From assembly GCA_026002975.1 (NCBI GenBank), contig BPGJ01000010.1:1-64000 (forward strand): a stretch of DNA of 64,000 bases, read 5' to 3'. Positions 51,489 to 61,344 of the stretch are shown here, piece after piece; position 1 is the first letter of the stretch, and each line of letters opens with the position of its first letter. Both the position numbers and the translations under genes were made by a program. The notes below the pieces were generated by a model. The model worked only from the letters and a program-made list of their open reading frames with translations. It searched no databases and was not told the origin of the DNA. The stretch is from Acidimicrobiia bacterium (lineage in GTDB: Bacteria > Actinomycetota > Acidimicrobiia > Spongiisociales > ZC4RG35).

Positions 51489-52373
51489 TCACACCCACAG
51501 ATCCACAGCTGCGGGACGTACCTCGAATTCGAAGGGGGTCGACCCCAGAGGCTCTCCGTCCGCCTCGACCGGCCACGGCCTTTCGGTCTCCACCCGACCT
51601 CGGTCCAGGCTGCGCCGAAGCACGCCCGGTGCGCCCAGGTGGAGACCCTTGACTATGCGGGGCACCAGCGCGGGCGCTTGTCGTTTCCGAACCCCGAAGA
51701 CCTGCACGTCGAGTCGACCGTCGACCAGCATCGCCTTGGGGGCGATGTTCCAACCGCCTGCGAAGAACTGCCCGTTGGCCAGGATCACCGCCAACCCCTC
51801 AGACCGCAGGGACGCCCGTTCGGCTTCCACCGACACCTCGACTCGGGGGAAGGTGGGCAGTCGAAGAGCGAACGCGACCGGGTATCTCACGGGACCCAGC
51901 ATCCGAGGCAGCTTGGTGGCCGACGCCGCCGCCGCGGCACCTACCCCGGTTTGGGCCACGTTGACGAAGAAGCGGCTGCCCCACCCGCCGTTCAGACATC
52001 CGACGTCGACCCGGTACGGGGAGCCTTGGACCAGACGGATCAGGGAACCGACCGGGTCGGGTGGCCATCCGAAGGTGCGCATCAGGTCGCAGCCCGACCC
52101 GGCGGGTACCACCGCCAAGGTGGGGAGCGCCCGGCCGTTCGAGGTCATGAGCGCGTTGACCGCCAGGTGGGCGGTTCCGTCGCCCCCGACCACCGCCGGG
52201 CTCCATCCGGCCTCGACGGTGGCCTGCACCTCGGCGAACATCGCCTGGGCGGTGGGGGGGACTTCCACCGGCGAGGCGAGTCCCAACTCCTCGAGTCGTC
52301 GGCCGATCTGCTCAGGGTCGATCGGTCGTCGCCCTGCCTGCGGATTCACCAGGATCCGCCAGCGGATGGTCAC
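51489..52373 (-). CDS. diacylglycerol-kinase-family lipid kinase
   Basis: A 294-residue protein: WRILVNPQAGRR, VVGGDGTAHLAVNAL with GGDGT, and VPAGSGCDLMRTFGW, the DAGK catalytic domain, then a beta-rich C-terminal domain (VDVGCLNGGWGSRFFVNVAQTGVGA, VILANGQFFAGGWNIAPKAMLVDG). It phosphorylates a lipid such as diacylglycerol or sphingoid base. The GTG overlaps the HelY stop (GTGA). Confidence 0.9.
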   Translation of the reverse strand: MTIRWRILVNPQAGRRPIDPEQIGRRLEELGLASPVEVPPTAQAMFAEVQATVEAGWSPAVVGGDGTAHLAVNALMTSNGRALPTLAVVPAGSGCDLMRTFGWPPDPVGSLIRLVQGSPYRVDVGCLNGGWGSRFFVNVAQTGVGAAAAASATKLPRMLGPVRYPVAFALRLPTFPRVEVSVEAERASLRSEGLAVILANGQFFAGGWNIAPKAMLVDGRLDVQVFGVRKRQAPALVPRIVKGLHLGAPGVLRRSLDRGRVETERPWPVEADGEPLGSTPFEFEVRPAAVDLWV

Positions 52374-54889
52374 GCCACCCCCATCGCGGCCACCACCCCA
52401 CGGTCGACCGCCCGGAGCGCCTGTTCGGCCTCGTCGGAGAGCTCATCGAAGGTGTCCCGGAGCTGCCTGAGGAGGTCCACCAGTTGACGGGCCACCCGAA
52501 CGAAGTCGCCGGGCTGCAGCCCCTTGCCCCCGGGGAGCTGATCGAGGCGCCGCATCCCGGCCCAGGCGTAGGCCACGGGAACGAAACCGGCTTCGGGCCG
52601 GCGGGTCGGGTCGAGCCGGTGGCGCCGCTCGTCGCCCACCAGGGTCTCCCACAGCTCGATGAGCTGCCGGTAGCGCTCCTGGAGGCGTTGGTTGGGCCAC
52701 GGCGGCTCGGCGGGATGGTCGGTGCGAGGTTCGTAGACGAAGCAGGAGGCCAGGGCGGCCAGCTCGGCCGGTTCCAGGCCCCATAGGATTCCCTGCTCCA
52801 CGGCTTCGACCAGCAGGAGGTCCAGTTCGTTGTAGACGAACCGCAGGCGCTCCCCCCGCGGGGTCAGCCGCCAACCCTCGAGGTAACCCCACTCTTCCAG
52901 GAGCCGGTAGATGGAGGAGAACTCCTCCACCAGGCCCTGGCCTCGCCCCGCCCTCCGGGTCCTCAGTTGGGCGAGCCGCTTCTCGGTTCGGCGAGCCCGC
53001 TTGAGCCATCTGACGTGGGATTCGGCCCTCGGGCACCGCGCCACCGGATGTTCGGGTACGTCGACTGGTTTCGGCGGCGGCAGGTTCTTCATCGCGTCGA
53101 TCAGCCGTTGGGTGTAGCGGCGGTCGCCACCCCGATAGGGCCCGGGCAGGTCCAGGGTGCCTACCCGGGTGGTGCCGGGCACCAGCTCACGATCGGACAG
53201 GCTGGTGGTGCGGCCGGACGTTCCCACGGCCAGCAGCCGCGGACCGCGCTTGCCTCGTCCCAACTTCCTGACCACCACGAACCTGCCGGCCCTGGGACCG
53301 GCCGGGATGTCCACCACGTCGCCGGGGTGGAGGGCACCGGCCAGTCTGGCTCTCGGGTGTCGGGCCTCCAGTTGAGCTGCATATTCCTCGACCGGACCCA
53401 GGTCACATTCCGCCCGACGGAGCTCGTCCTGGAGACGTTCCTCCAGTTCGGCTATCAGCCGGTCGTCGGATTCCCGGTCTCCTTCCGCCTGGAACTGGGC
53501 GAACGAGGCGGTGAGGAGCCCCTTGGCCTCCTCCTCTGTGTAGTTGGCGACCAGGTTGGCGGCCATGTTGTAGGTCGGCCGGAAGCTGGAACGCAGAGGG
53601 TGGGACCCCACCGAGGCGATTCGTGTCACCTGGTCGAACGGCACGTACCGGGAGTGGAGCACCACCCCGTAACCGACGGTGTCGATCCCCCTCCGCCCGG
53701 CCCGACCGGTGAGCTGGGTGTAGTCGCCGGGTTCGAGGAGGCTGTGGGACTCCCCGTCGAACTTGGAGAGGCTCTCCAACACGACGGTCCGAGCCGGCAT
53801 GTTGATTCCCAACGACAGGGTCTCGGTGGCGAACACCACCTTTAGCAGGCCGGCGGTGAACAGCTCCTCCACCGTCTCCTTGAAGGCTGGGACCATCCCC
53901 GCGTGGTGGGCGGCGACCCCCGCCTCCAAGGTGGTGATCCACCGCCCGTATTCGAGGGCGGCCAGATCGTCGTCCCCGAGATGGGCTGTTCGCCGCTCCG
54001 CCACCTCCCGGATCCGCTTCCGCTCATCGGCGTCGGTGAGGCGAAGCCCGGCTTGCACCACGGTGAGGGCGGCCGAGTCGCACCCCGCCCGGGAGAAGAT
54101 GAAGTAGATGGCGGGGAGCATCCCTTCCTCGGCGAGGGTCTCCACCACCTCGATCCGCCGGGGAGTCGAGAAACGGCGGCGGCGCCCCCGCTCCATCGAC
54201 AGGAGACGCACCAATCTCGGGTTGGGTCGCCGGCGGGTGTCGCCGGTGAACATGGGCAGGAGCCGGATCCGGTCGGTTCCGACCCGGTCGGCCAGCATGT
54301 AGAGGCTCTCCAACGGCACGGGCCGTTCGTGAGCCACCACCAGCGTGGTGTCGCCCCTCCGTTCCCCCACCCAGGCCGCGAACTCGTCGGCGTTGGCGAT
54401 CGTGGCCGAGAGGCACACCAGGCGGGTGTGGGAGGGGGCGTGGATGATCACCTCCTCCCAGACCGCACCCCGGAAGGGGTCCTGCAGGTAGTGGACCTCG
54501 TCGAGGATCACGAAATCGACCGCGTCGAGTGCCTCCGGGTCGGCGTAGATCATGTTGCGGAGCACCTCGGTGGTCATCACCACTATCGGAGCTCGGGGGT
54601 TGATCACGTTGTCGCCGGTGAGGAGGCCCACCGTCTCGCCACCGTGGGCGGTCACCAGGTCGGTGTACTTCTGGTTGCTGAGGGCTTTGATGGGGGTGGT
54701 GTAGAAGGTTCGGGTGCCTCTCCTCAAAGACAGGTACACCGCGAAGTCGGCGATCAGGGTCTTCCCGGCACCGGTCGGGGCGGTGACCACCACGTTGTCT
54801 CCCCGGGCCACCGCCTCGATCGACTCGATCTGGAACGGGTCGGCGGCGAAGGGGAGACTCGACAGGAACTCCTCGACGGCGGGGTTCAT
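52370..54889 (-). CDS. helY: Ski2-like DEAD/DEAH helicase HelY
   Basis: An 839-residue helicase. Motif I APTGAGKTL, II DEVH, III SATI, and VI QLTGRAGRRGID are in order, followed by a C-terminal Ski2/Mtr4-type region (rRNA/RNA exosome-like architecture). Adjacent tatC-tatB-paf genes match the Rv2092c neighbourhood. The ATG overlaps the tatC stop (ATGA). The likely role is RNA or DNA unwinding; no direct data. Confidence 0.93.
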   Translation of the reverse strand: MNPAVEEFLSSLPFAADPFQIESIEAVARGDNVVVTAPTGAGKTLIADFAVYLSLRRGTRTFYTTPIKALSNQKYTDLVTAHGGETVGLLTGDNVINPRAPIVVMTTEVLRNMIYADPEALDAVDFVILDEVHYLQDPFRGAVWEEVIIHAPSHTRLVCLSATIANADEFAAWVGERRGDTTLVVAHERPVPLESLYMLADRVGTDRIRLLPMFTGDTRRRPNPRLVRLLSMERGRRRRFSTPRRIEVVETLAEEGMLPAIYFIFSRAGCDSAALTVVQAGLRLTDADERKRIREVAERRTAHLGDDDLAALEYGRWITTLEAGVAAHHAGMVPAFKETVEELFTAGLLKVVFATETLSLGINMPARTVVLESLSKFDGESHSLLEPGDYTQLTGRAGRRGIDTVGYGVVLHSRYVPFDQVTRIASVGSHPLRSSFRPTYNMAANLVANYTEEEAKGLLTASFAQFQAEGDRESDDRLIAELEERLQDELRRAECDLGPVEEYAAQLEARHPRARLAGALHPGDVVDIPAGPRAGRFVVVRKLGRGKRGPRLLAVGTSGRTTSLSDRELVPGTTRVGTLDLPGPYRGGDRRYTQRLIDAMKNLPPPKPVDVPEHPVARCPRAESHVRWLKRARRTEKRLAQLRTRRAGRGQGLVEEFSSIYRLLEEWGYLEGWRLTPRGERLRFVYNELDLLLVEAVEQGILWGLEPAELAALASCFVYEPRTDHPAEPPWPNQRLQERYRQLIELWETLVGDERRHRLDPTRRPEAGFVPVAYAWAGMRRLDQLPGGKGLQPGDFVRVARQLVDLLRQLRDTFDELSDEAEQALRAVDRGVVAAMGVA

Positions 54890-55611
54890 TTGCGGAGCAC
54901 CAGTCTGACCAGCCAGTAGGTGACTTCGTAGAACAGGTAGAGAGGCACCGACAGCAGGGTGAGGGTCAGGGCGTCACCGGTGGGGGTTATGGCTGCCGCC
55001 ACCACCACGATGATCAACACCGCCCAGCGACGGCCCTTGGCGAGCTGAGCCGACGAGACCAGACCGGCCGCTGCCGCGGCGAACAGGAAGACCGGGTACA
55101 GGAACGACGCCCCGAAGGCCAGCAGATAGCGGATGGTGAACCCGAAGTAGTCGCCGATCCGCAGGTCGGTGCGCACGTCGGGGAAGATGCCGAGCAGGAA
55201 CTGCAACGCCCGGGGCATCGTCCAGTATCCGAACAGCACACCGAAGACGAAGAGGACTACGCAGGAGGCGATGATCGGCACCGCCCACCGACGCTCCCGG
55301 GGGGTGAGGGCCGGGTTTATGAACGCCCAGAGCTGCCACAGCACCACCGGGCTGCCCATAACCAGGCCTCCGAAGGCGGCGATCCTCATCAACACCCCGA
55401 ACTGCTCGGCGGGGGCGAAGGACTGGAGGGTGCAGGAAGCACAGATCTGCCGGTAGGGAACCTCGAGAACTTCCTTTATCCAGTTGGCGAAGAACAGGCT
55501 GATCAACGCCCCGGCGAAGACACCGGCGGCGGCTTTCACCAGTCGCCATCGGAGTTCCTCGAGGTGGGCGAGGATCGACTGGGGTTGGTCCCGGCTCGCT
55601 TCTCCGGTCAT
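54886..55611 (-). CDS. tatC: Sec-independent protein translocase TatC
   Basis: A 241-residue membrane protein with six TM segments. The N-terminal HLEELRWRLVKAAAGV is the TatC signature that binds twin-arginine signals, and SPVVLWQLWAFINPALTPRERRW follows. It forms the receptor complex with the TatB-like protein. ATG 55611 overlaps the tatB stop (ATGA). Confidence 0.95.
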   Translation of the reverse strand: MTGEASRDQPQSILAHLEELRWRLVKAAAGVFAGALISLFFANWIKEVLEVPYRQICASCTLQSFAPAEQFGVLMRIAAFGGLVMGSPVVLWQLWAFINPALTPRERRWAVPIIASCVVLFVFGVLFGYWTMPRALQFLLGIFPDVRTDLRIGDYFGFTIRYLLAFGASFLYPVFLFAAAAAGLVSSAQLAKGRRWAVLIIVVVAAAITPTGDALTLTLLSVPLYLFYEVTYWLVRLVLRK

Positions 55612-55979
55612 TCACCGGCCTCTGACCGGTCGGTCGCGGGTTGGCCGGTCTCCTCGATCTCGGCCAGGTCCCGCATGGCGTCCTCCGGGGTGGGTCCGGT
55701 GACCGGCTTGGGCCCGACCCATGGACGCCCGGCCTCCTCCACCAGGCGCCGGGTGTCGCCCACCGCCTTCTCCACGTCCTGGAGGGGGGCCCGCAGCTCG
55801 TCTTTGAGGGATCGGACGTCGCCTACTTCGGCTTCGAGTCCCTTCTGCAGTTCACGGGCGGCGGCCCGGACCTCCCGCACCCATTTGCCCATCTTCCGGG
55901 TGACTTCGGGGAGCCGCTGGGGGCCCAACACGATCAGGGCCACCAACAGGATGACGAGGAATTCGGGGCCTTCGATCAC
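55608..55979 (-). CDS. tatB: twin-arginine translocase subunit TatB
   Basis: A 123-residue protein: N-terminal TM helix EFLVILLVALIVLGPQRLPEV, amphipathic helix RKMGKWVREVRAAARELQKGL, and an acidic, Pro-rich tail. LGP and the long C-tail favour TatB over TatA. GTG 55979 lies 6 nt after TAGCAT. It heads the tatB-tatC-helY-lipid-kinase run. Confidence 0.9.
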   Translation of the reverse strand: MIEGPEFLVILLVALIVLGPQRLPEVTRKMGKWVREVRAAARELQKGLEAEVGDVRSLKDELRAPLQDVEKAVGDTRRLVEEAGRPWVGPKPVTGPTPEDAMRDLAEIEETGQPATDRSEAGE

Positions 55980-55985
55980 AGGGCA

Positions 55986-55991
55986 ATGCTA
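55986..55991 (-). promoter_or_regulatory. -10 hexamer TAGCAT for tatB
   Basis: TAGCAT stands 6 nt before the tatB GTG at 55979. Confidence 0.45.
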
Positions 55992-56006
55992 GGCCCCTGG
56001 GACCGA

Positions 56007-56297
56007 TCAGCCGGTGAGGAGCCGGAAGGGGTCGACTTCCCGGTTCAACGCTTCGGCGAACCGACGGATCTCGTCCTCGGTGATCGGTTCCGGCCGGAGC
56101 ACCCGGTAGGCCACCCCGGTGGCCAGCAGGATGGAGACCACCCTGGGGTTGGCTGGCCTCCGCTGAAGCGACCCGCAGGAGGGGCAATCGAACACATAGT
56201 GGCCGTGGTCTTCCGAGGGTTCGAGTTCGAGGGCGATCTCGTCGGGGGTGAGCTCCACGTCTCCGCAGTTGTCGCAGATCGTCTTGATGGTGGTCAT
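56007..56297 (-). CDS. zinc-ribbon protein between tat and paf genes
   Basis: A 96-residue protein with CDNCGDVELTPDEI and FDCPSCGSLQRRP, a two-knuckle zinc ribbon, then a helical C-terminus (ITEDEIRRFAEALNREVDPF). ATG 56297 with GGAGAG upstream is used. I do not recognise a function. It is probably expressed separately: 72 nt separate its start from the pafC stop, with no overlap. Confidence 0.75.
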   Translation of the reverse strand: MTTIKTICDNCGDVELTPDEIALELEPSEDHGHYVFDCPSCGSLQRRPANPRVVSILLATGVAYRVLRPEPITEDEIRRFAEALNREVDPFRLLTG

Positions 56298-56369
56298 GGC
56301 TCTCCGGGTTCCGCTTCTTCGAGCCATATCGGACGAGAACCCGGCCGACTGAAGAACGAATCTTCGCGG

Positions 56370-57299
56370 TCAGGCTCGGTAGCGAGCCAGCAGCCGGTTA
56401 CGCAGGTCGGAGAGGGCCGCCGCCACCTCCTCCCCCTCCTCGAGGACGGCGTGGGGTCCCAACCGGAGGAGCAGGCGGGCCGCGACCATGGGGTCCGCCG
56501 CCGAGAACACGATCCGGAGTCGGTCGCCGTCGTCGGAGAGGACCTCCACCGGGTAGTAGTCGACCACCCATCGGGCGGGCGGGTGGAGCGTGATCACGGC
56601 CCGCACGTCGTCCTCGGAGGGGGTGTAGCGGACCCTGGGCGGCGGGGGTTCGGCGGGCGGCTGGAAAGTCTCGTCGGTTTCTCGCAGGGAGCGGATCCGA
56701 TCGATGCGGAACACCCGTTCGGCCCCGGCCATACGGCAGAAGGCAGACAGATACCAGTTCCCGAGGTCGACGAACACCGACCAGGGCTCTACCTGTCTGG
56801 TGGTGGTCTCCTCCCGACTCAACGACGTGTAGGTGATCTCCACCACCTTCCCGTCTCGGGCGGCTCGCCGGAGCCGGGTCACCAACTCGGGTTCGGGGTC
56901 TATGTCCACCGCGAGGACGGATTCGGCCCCGGGGAGGAGGGCCCGGGTGAGCTTCTCGGTGGCCGAGACCAGGGCGTCCGGGGCGTCGCCGGCAGCCTGG
57001 ACGCTCATCGCCGCCGCCAGCAAAGCCAGGGCTTCCGACGGCGACAGACGCGGAGCCGCCGCGAAGTAGTCGGCCATCTCGACCACCACCCGGTCACCCT
57101 CGGTGTAGGCGACCATCAGGTCACCCGGCCCGTAGCCGGGAAGCCCACACACGAACACCAGGTCCAGGTCGGCCAGCAGCTCGCGCCTGGTGTAGCCGAA
57201 CCGTTCGCACACCTCGTCGACGGTCGCCTCGGGGTGGGAGATCACCCAGGGGAGCATGGACAGGATCCGGGTGAGACGACGGGCGGTCCGTTCCGACAT
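56370..57299 (-). CDS. pafC: WYL-domain regulator PafC
   Basis: A 309-residue protein: N-terminal HTH-like region (RRLTRILSMLPWVISHPEATVDEVCERFGYTRRELLADLDLVFVCGLPGYGPG) and a WYL domain (GNWYLSAFCRMAGAERVFRIDRIRSL), with a C-terminal WCX extension. In mycobacteria PafB and PafC form a DNA-damage-response activator. Its ATG overlaps the pafB stop by one base (TGATG). Confidence 0.93.
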   Translation of the reverse strand: MSERTARRLTRILSMLPWVISHPEATVDEVCERFGYTRRELLADLDLVFVCGLPGYGPGDLMVAYTEGDRVVVEMADYFAAAPRLSPSEALALLAAAMSVQAAGDAPDALVSATEKLTRALLPGAESVLAVDIDPEPELVTRLRRAARDGKVVEITYTSLSREETTTRQVEPWSVFVDLGNWYLSAFCRMAGAERVFRIDRIRSLRETDETFQPPAEPPPPRVRYTPSEDDVRAVITLHPPARWVVDYYPVEVLSDDGDRLRIVFSAADPMVAARLLLRLGPHAVLEEGEEVAAALSDLRNRLLARYRA

Positions 57300-58219
57300 C
57301 AGGCGACGCCTCTGATCCGGTCGACCACCGCCTGCCGCACCTCCGGGGGGCTCACCACCTCGGCCTGGTCGCCGAAGCTGAGCACCCAGCCGATGAACGC
57401 CTCCAGGTGACGCACCTCCAAGGTCACCTCCAGACTCCCGTCGGGAGACTCCTGACGGTCGATCCCGAGGCGTCGCGACGCCCACCAGGCGACCTCGGGA
57501 TCGAACCTGACGATCACCGGGGTAGGTTCGTCCTCCGGACCGGCCTCCCAGGGTTGGGCGGTGACGACCGCCCGAACGTCCAGGTCGGGATCAGGGGCGA
57601 AGGCGTTGTCCGGTCCGACCGGGTTGGGGTTCTCGATCCGGTCGACACGGAACACCCGGACCTCGTCGTCTTCTCTACCCACCAGGTACCAGTGGCCCCG
57701 GCTGTGTCCGAGTCCGTGGGGTTCGACCTCCCGGTCTCTGCCTCTATACCGGAACGCCACCTTCCTGCGGTCGACGGCGGCTTCGTACAGCACGCCGAGG
57801 CGGTCGGGTTCTTCGCCCAGGTTCACCACCAGCGGCTCCACCCCGGCGGTGGTCCTCGCACCCCCCAGTTTGAGCACCGCGTCGGGCCCGGACGGCCGAC
57901 CCCCGATCCGCACCACCTGGGCGGCCAGCCAGAGAGCCGCCCGCTCCTCGTCGTTCAGGTCGGGATCCGGCATCCGGTACCGGTCGGGCGGCACCACATA
58001 GCCCTGCTCGACCGACCACCGGTCGACCGGCCGGATCTCCAGGGGGATCCCGAGTCGCCGGAGGGTGGCCTTGTCCCTCTCGAAGGTCCTCCGGAACGCC
58101 TCGTCGGACTGCTGGTCGTAGCCCGCCACGGTGTGGCGGATCTCGTCGGCGGTGACCGGCCTCCCGGCGGTCAGGAGGAACGCCAACAGGTTGAGGATCC
58201 GTTCGACGGGTCTGCTCAT
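57299..58219 (-). CDS. pafB: WYL-domain regulator PafB
   Basis: A 306-residue partner of PafC with winged HTH (RILNLLAFLLTAGRPVTADEIRHTVAGY, FERDKATLRRLGIPLEI) and WYL domain (GHWYLVGREDDEVRVFRVDRIENP). ATG 58219 is used; a TTG at 58234 next to the pafA stop would add five residues. Co-transcribed with pafA as in mycobacteria. Confidence 0.93.
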   Translation of the reverse strand: MSRPVERILNLLAFLLTAGRPVTADEIRHTVAGYDQQSDEAFRRTFERDKATLRRLGIPLEIRPVDRWSVEQGYVVPPDRYRMPDPDLNDEERAALWLAAQVVRIGGRPSGPDAVLKLGGARTTAGVEPLVVNLGEEPDRLGVLYEAAVDRRKVAFRYRGRDREVEPHGLGHSRGHWYLVGREDDEVRVFRVDRIENPNPVGPDNAFAPDPDLDVRAVVTAQPWEAGPEDEPTPVIVRFDPEVAWWASRRLGIDRQESPDGSLEVTLEVRHLEAFIGWVLSFGDQAEVVSPPEVRQAVVDRIRGVA

Positions 58220-58234
58220 CGGCCGGTCATCCAA

Positions 58235-59590
58235 CTACAGGGCGGCGATCAGCTTGTCCACCCTGTCATCGAAAGCCTTGAACGGGTCCTTGCACAAGAC
58301 GGTGCGTTGAGCCTGGTCGTTCAGCTTCAGATGCACCCAGTCGACGGTGAAGTCCCTCTTCTTGGCTTTGGCCGCCTTGATGAAGGCGCCCCGGAGCCGG
58401 GCTCGAGTCGTCTGAGGGGGTTCCACCACCGCCCGGGCCACCTGTTCATCGGTGACCACCCGGTCGACCAGATCCCGGCCGGCGAGCAGGTAGTAGACGC
58501 CCCGGGACCGGTTCACGTCGTGGTAGGCGAGGTCGAGCATCGCCAGCCTGGGATCGGACAGCGACAGACCCCGCCTCTCCCGGTACTGCTCCAACACCTT
58601 GTGTTTGATCACCCAGTCCACTTCCCGGTCGAGGCTGAACGGGTCCTTCTCGAGTCCGGTGAGCAGATGTTCCCAGCGGTCCACCGCGGCCTGCACCTCG
58701 GAGGGGAACCCGACCGTGCGGCTGAACCGGTTGACCCGGTCGAGGTACTCCCACTGGATGTCGAGGGCGGACAGCTCCCGCCCGTTGGCGAGCCGCACCT
58801 TCCGCCGGCAGGTGGGGTCGTGGGCGATCTCCCGGATGGCCCGGATCGGGTTCTCCAAGGTGAGGTCCCGGAACACGACGTCACGTTCGATCATCTGGAG
58901 GAGCGCCACCACCGTTCCCACCTTGACGAAGGTGGCGTATTCGCTCATGTTGGAGTCCCCGGCGATGACGTGGAGACGCCGGTACCTCTCGGCGTCGGCG
59001 TGGGGTTCGTCCCGGGTGTTGATGATGGGACGGCTCCGGGTGGTGGCCGACGACACCCCCTCCCAGATGTGTTCGGCCCGCTGGGAGATCGAATAGGTGG
59101 TGCCGCGGGGGGTCTGCACCAGCTTGCCGGCTCCCAGGTAGATCTGGCGGGTGACCAGGAACGGGATGAGCACGTCCACCGTGCGGTGGAAGTCCTTGTT
59201 TCGGGACACCAGGTAGTTCTCGTGGCATCCGTACGAGTTGCCCGCCGAGTCGGTGTTGTTCTTGAACAGGTAGATCTCCCCTCGGATCCCCTCCTCTTCG
59301 AGACGCTGCTCGGCCGAGTGGACCAGGCTCTCGAGGATCCGCTCCCCCGCCTTGTCGTGGGCGACCACGTCGATCAGCTTGTCGCATTCCGGGGTCGCGT
59401 ACTCGGGGTGGCTGCCCACATCGAGATACAGCCGGGCTCCGTTCTCCAGGAACACGTTGGAGGAACGGCCCCACGACACCACCCTCCGGAACAGGTAGCG
59501 GGCCACCTCGTCGGGGCTGAGTCGGCGCTGCCCCCGCAGGGTGCAGGTGACCCCGTACTCGTTCTCCAGGCCGAAGATCCGGCGGTCCAT
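58235..59590 (-). CDS. pafA: Pup-protein ligase PafA
   Basis: A 451-residue ligase that attaches Pup to lysines. It shows [33 protein letters not shown] and [24 protein letters not shown], the ATP/Pup-binding core shared with Dop. It lacks the Dop loop insertion. ATG 59590 lies 8 nt after TAGCCT, and GGGAG adjoins it. Confidence 0.96.
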   Translation of the reverse strand: MDRRIFGLENEYGVTCTLRGQRRLSPDEVARYLFRRVVSWGRSSNVFLENGARLYLDVGSHPEYATPECDKLIDVVAHDKAGERILESLVHSAEQRLEEEGIRGEIYLFKNNTDSAGNSYGCHENYLVSRNKDFHRTVDVLIPFLVTRQIYLGAGKLVQTPRGTTYSISQRAEHIWEGVSSATTRSRPIINTRDEPHADAERYRRLHVIAGDSNMSEYATFVKVGTVVALLQMIERDVVFRDLTLENPIRAIREIAHDPTCRRKVRLANGRELSALDIQWEYLDRVNRFSRTVGFPSEVQAAVDRWEHLLTGLEKDPFSLDREVDWVIKHKVLEQYRERRGLSLSDPRLAMLDLAYHDVNRSRGVYYLLAGRDLVDRVVTDEQVARAVVEPPQTTRARLRGAFIKAAKAKKRDFTVDWVHLKLNDQAQRTVLCKDPFKAFDDRVDKLIAAL

Positions 59591-59598
59591 CTCCCGGC

Positions 59599-59604
59599 AG
59601 GCTA
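59599..59604 (-). promoter_or_regulatory. -10 hexamer TAGCCT for pafA
   Basis: TAGCCT stands 8 nt before the pafA ATG at 59590, in the 43-nt gap after prcA. Confidence 0.45.
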
Positions 59605-59633
59605 ACCATCGCCGGGCGATGTGGGCGGGAAGA

Positions 59634-60305
59634 TCACACGACCGAGCGGAGCTCCTCGTCGGTTAGACGCCGGAAGGCGCGCCGGCCGTTGGTCCGGTCC
59701 AACACCGCGGCCTCCCATCCCTCCGACTCCCGGCCCTCGGCGGTGCGGAACGCCTCCACTCCCAGTCTGATCGCCTGGTCGAGGCCCAACCCTTCGGAGA
59801 ACCCGTCCCGGAGAGCCCTCTCCAGCTCCTCGCTCTTGCCGCCTATGGCCGCCACGCCCTGCTGGTCGTACAGGGTGCCGTCGTAGGAGATCTTGAACAG
59901 CTTGTTCTCCCCGGGCCTCTCCCCCACCTCGGCGATGAGGATCTCCACCTCGAAGGGTTTGAGTTCGTGGATGAAGATGTGGCCCAGGGTCTGGGAGAAG
60001 GCGGTTGCCAGACCCATGGCGGTGACATCGCCCCGAGCGTACATGTAGCCGGTTATGTCGGCTTGGCGGATCACCGCCTTGCGGAGGGTCTCGAACTCGT
60101 TGTACTTGCCGACCCCGGCGAAGGCGATCCGGTCGTACACCTCGCTGATCTTGTGGAGCACCCGGGACGGGTTCTCGGCGAGGAGCAGCACCCCGCGGTC
60201 GTATTCGATGGCGACGATCGATCGTCCCCGGGCGATCCCCTTCCGGGCGAACTCGGCCTTGTCCCGGACGAGCTGTTCGGGTGCTACGTAGAAGGGGACG
60301 GTCAC
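59634..60305 (-). CDS. prcA: proteasome alpha subunit PrcA
   Basis: A 223-residue alpha-type subunit. [41 protein letters not shown] is the alpha-type N-terminal gate/H0 region; there is no N-terminal catalytic Thr. It forms the gated outer rings of the 20S core. GTG 60305 overlaps the prcB stop (GTGA). Confidence 0.95.
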   Translation of the reverse strand: MTVPFYVAPEQLVRDKAEFARKGIARGRSIVAIEYDRGVLLLAENPSRVLHKISEVYDRIAFAGVGKYNEFETLRKAVIRQADITGYMYARGDVTAMGLATAFSQTLGHIFIHELKPFEVEILIAEVGERPGENKLFKISYDGTLYDQQGVAAIGGKSEELERALRDGFSEGLGLDQAIRLGVEAFRTAEGRESEGWEAAVLDRTNGRRAFRRLTDEELRSVV

Positions 60306-61090
60306 AGCGCCTCCTCGACGGCCCGTTCGGCCGCGGCCCTGACCTCGGCTTCGTCCACCTCGTGGACGCCTTGGGCGTCGATCGAATACACGTTGGGGAG
60401 GATGCCTCTCCGCAGGTCGGGTCCGCCGGTGGCGGTGTCCTCCTCGGAGGCGGCGACCAGAGCGGCGACCGCCAGCTCGACCGCCCGCACCCGGTCGACG
60501 TCGGGCCGGTACACCGAACGGAGGTACGACTTGGCGAGGCGGGCGCCCGACCCGGTGGACCCGTAGTCCCTCTCCTCGTATCGGCCACCCACCACGTCGA
60601 AGGTGAACAGCCTGCCCCGGCGGTCGGTCTCGTCGTAGCCGGCGAACATCGGGACCACCACGAGTCCCTGCATCGCCATGGGGAGCTGACCCCGAACCAG
60701 CCTGGCCAGGAAGTTGGCCTTGCCCTCCAGGGAGAGGCGGGTGCCTTCGATCTTCTCGTAGTGCTCCAACTCCACCTGGAACAGCCGCACGAGCTCCATC
60801 GCCAGACCGGCGGTTCCGGCGATCGCCACCGCCGAGAAACGGTCGGCGGGAAACACCTTCTGGATGTAGCGATGGGCCACCAGATGACCTTCGGTGGCTT
60901 GCCGATCACCCGCCATCACCACCCCTTCCTCATGTCGAAGGGCCAGCACGGTGGTGCCTTCGGGCAGGCCGGCGGGCGTGGCACCGGGAGGTACCTCCCA
61001 GCGGGGCGCCAGACCCAGCGAATCGAGGAGCCCCACGAAGCTGGAGCCCGGCACGGGCTCACCCAACGGTATCGGCGTCGGTCCGATCAC
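60302..61090 (-). CDS. prcB: proteasome beta subunit PrcB
   Basis: A 262-residue beta subunit with a propeptide of about 45 residues cleaved before Thr46 (GTTVLALRHEEGVVMAGDRQAT), which becomes the N-terminal nucleophile. GTG 61090 stands 7 nt after TAGCAT. The core degrades pupylated proteins after unfolding by Mpa. Confidence 0.95.
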   Translation of the reverse strand: MIGPTPIPLGEPVPGSSFVGLLDSLGLAPRWEVPPGATPAGLPEGTTVLALRHEEGVVMAGDRQATEGHLVAHRYIQKVFPADRFSAVAIAGTAGLAMELVRLFQVELEHYEKIEGTRLSLEGKANFLARLVRGQLPMAMQGLVVVPMFAGYDETDRRGRLFTFDVVGGRYEERDYGSTGSGARLAKSYLRSVYRPDVDRVRAVELAVAALVAASEEDTATGGPDLRRGILPNVYSIDAQGVHEVDEAEVRAAAERAVEEAL

Positions 61091-61097
61091 CCGGGCG

Positions 61098-61103
61098 ATG
61101 CTA
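61098..61103 (-). promoter_or_regulatory. -10 hexamer TAGCAT for prcB
   Basis: TAGCAT lies 7 nt before the prcB GTG at 61090, so prcBA can be transcribed apart from pup. Confidence 0.5.
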
Positions 61104-61154
61104 ATGGGATCGGGAACCGAGCTGGATCTCGGGCCCCGACCGCGCCGGCCGGAC

Positions 61155-61343
61155 CTACTGTCCGCCCTTCTGGACGTAGTTGCGGACGAACTCCTCGGCG
61201 TTCTCCTCCAGCACCGCGTCGATCTCGTCGAGGAGCTCGTCCACCGCCTCGGTGTCCGCCTCGGCGACGGTCGTCTCTTCGATCTCTTCGGCTCCTTCGC
61301 GACCCTCACGGGTCTTACGACGAGCCCTCTCCTGTTCGGCCAT
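61155..61343 (-). CDS. pup: prokaryotic ubiquitin-like protein Pup
   Basis: A 62-residue, highly acidic, largely disordered protein ending VRNYVQKGGQ. The C-terminal Gln means Dop must deamidate it to Glu before ligation by PafA. AGGAGG lies 7 nt before the ATG, one of the best ribosome sites in the window, fitting a highly expressed modifier. It starts one base after the dop stop. Confidence 0.96.
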   Translation of the reverse strand: MAEQERARRKTREGREGAEEIEETTVAEADTEAVDELLDEIDAVLEENAEEFVRNYVQKGGQ

Positions 61344-61344
61344 T

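Noticed and set aside
55641-59605. Two plus-strand frames of 589 and 732 aa across the paf region
   Set aside because: Both are mirror frames of tatB, pafC, pafB and pafA; high-GC third positions make such frames open by chance.
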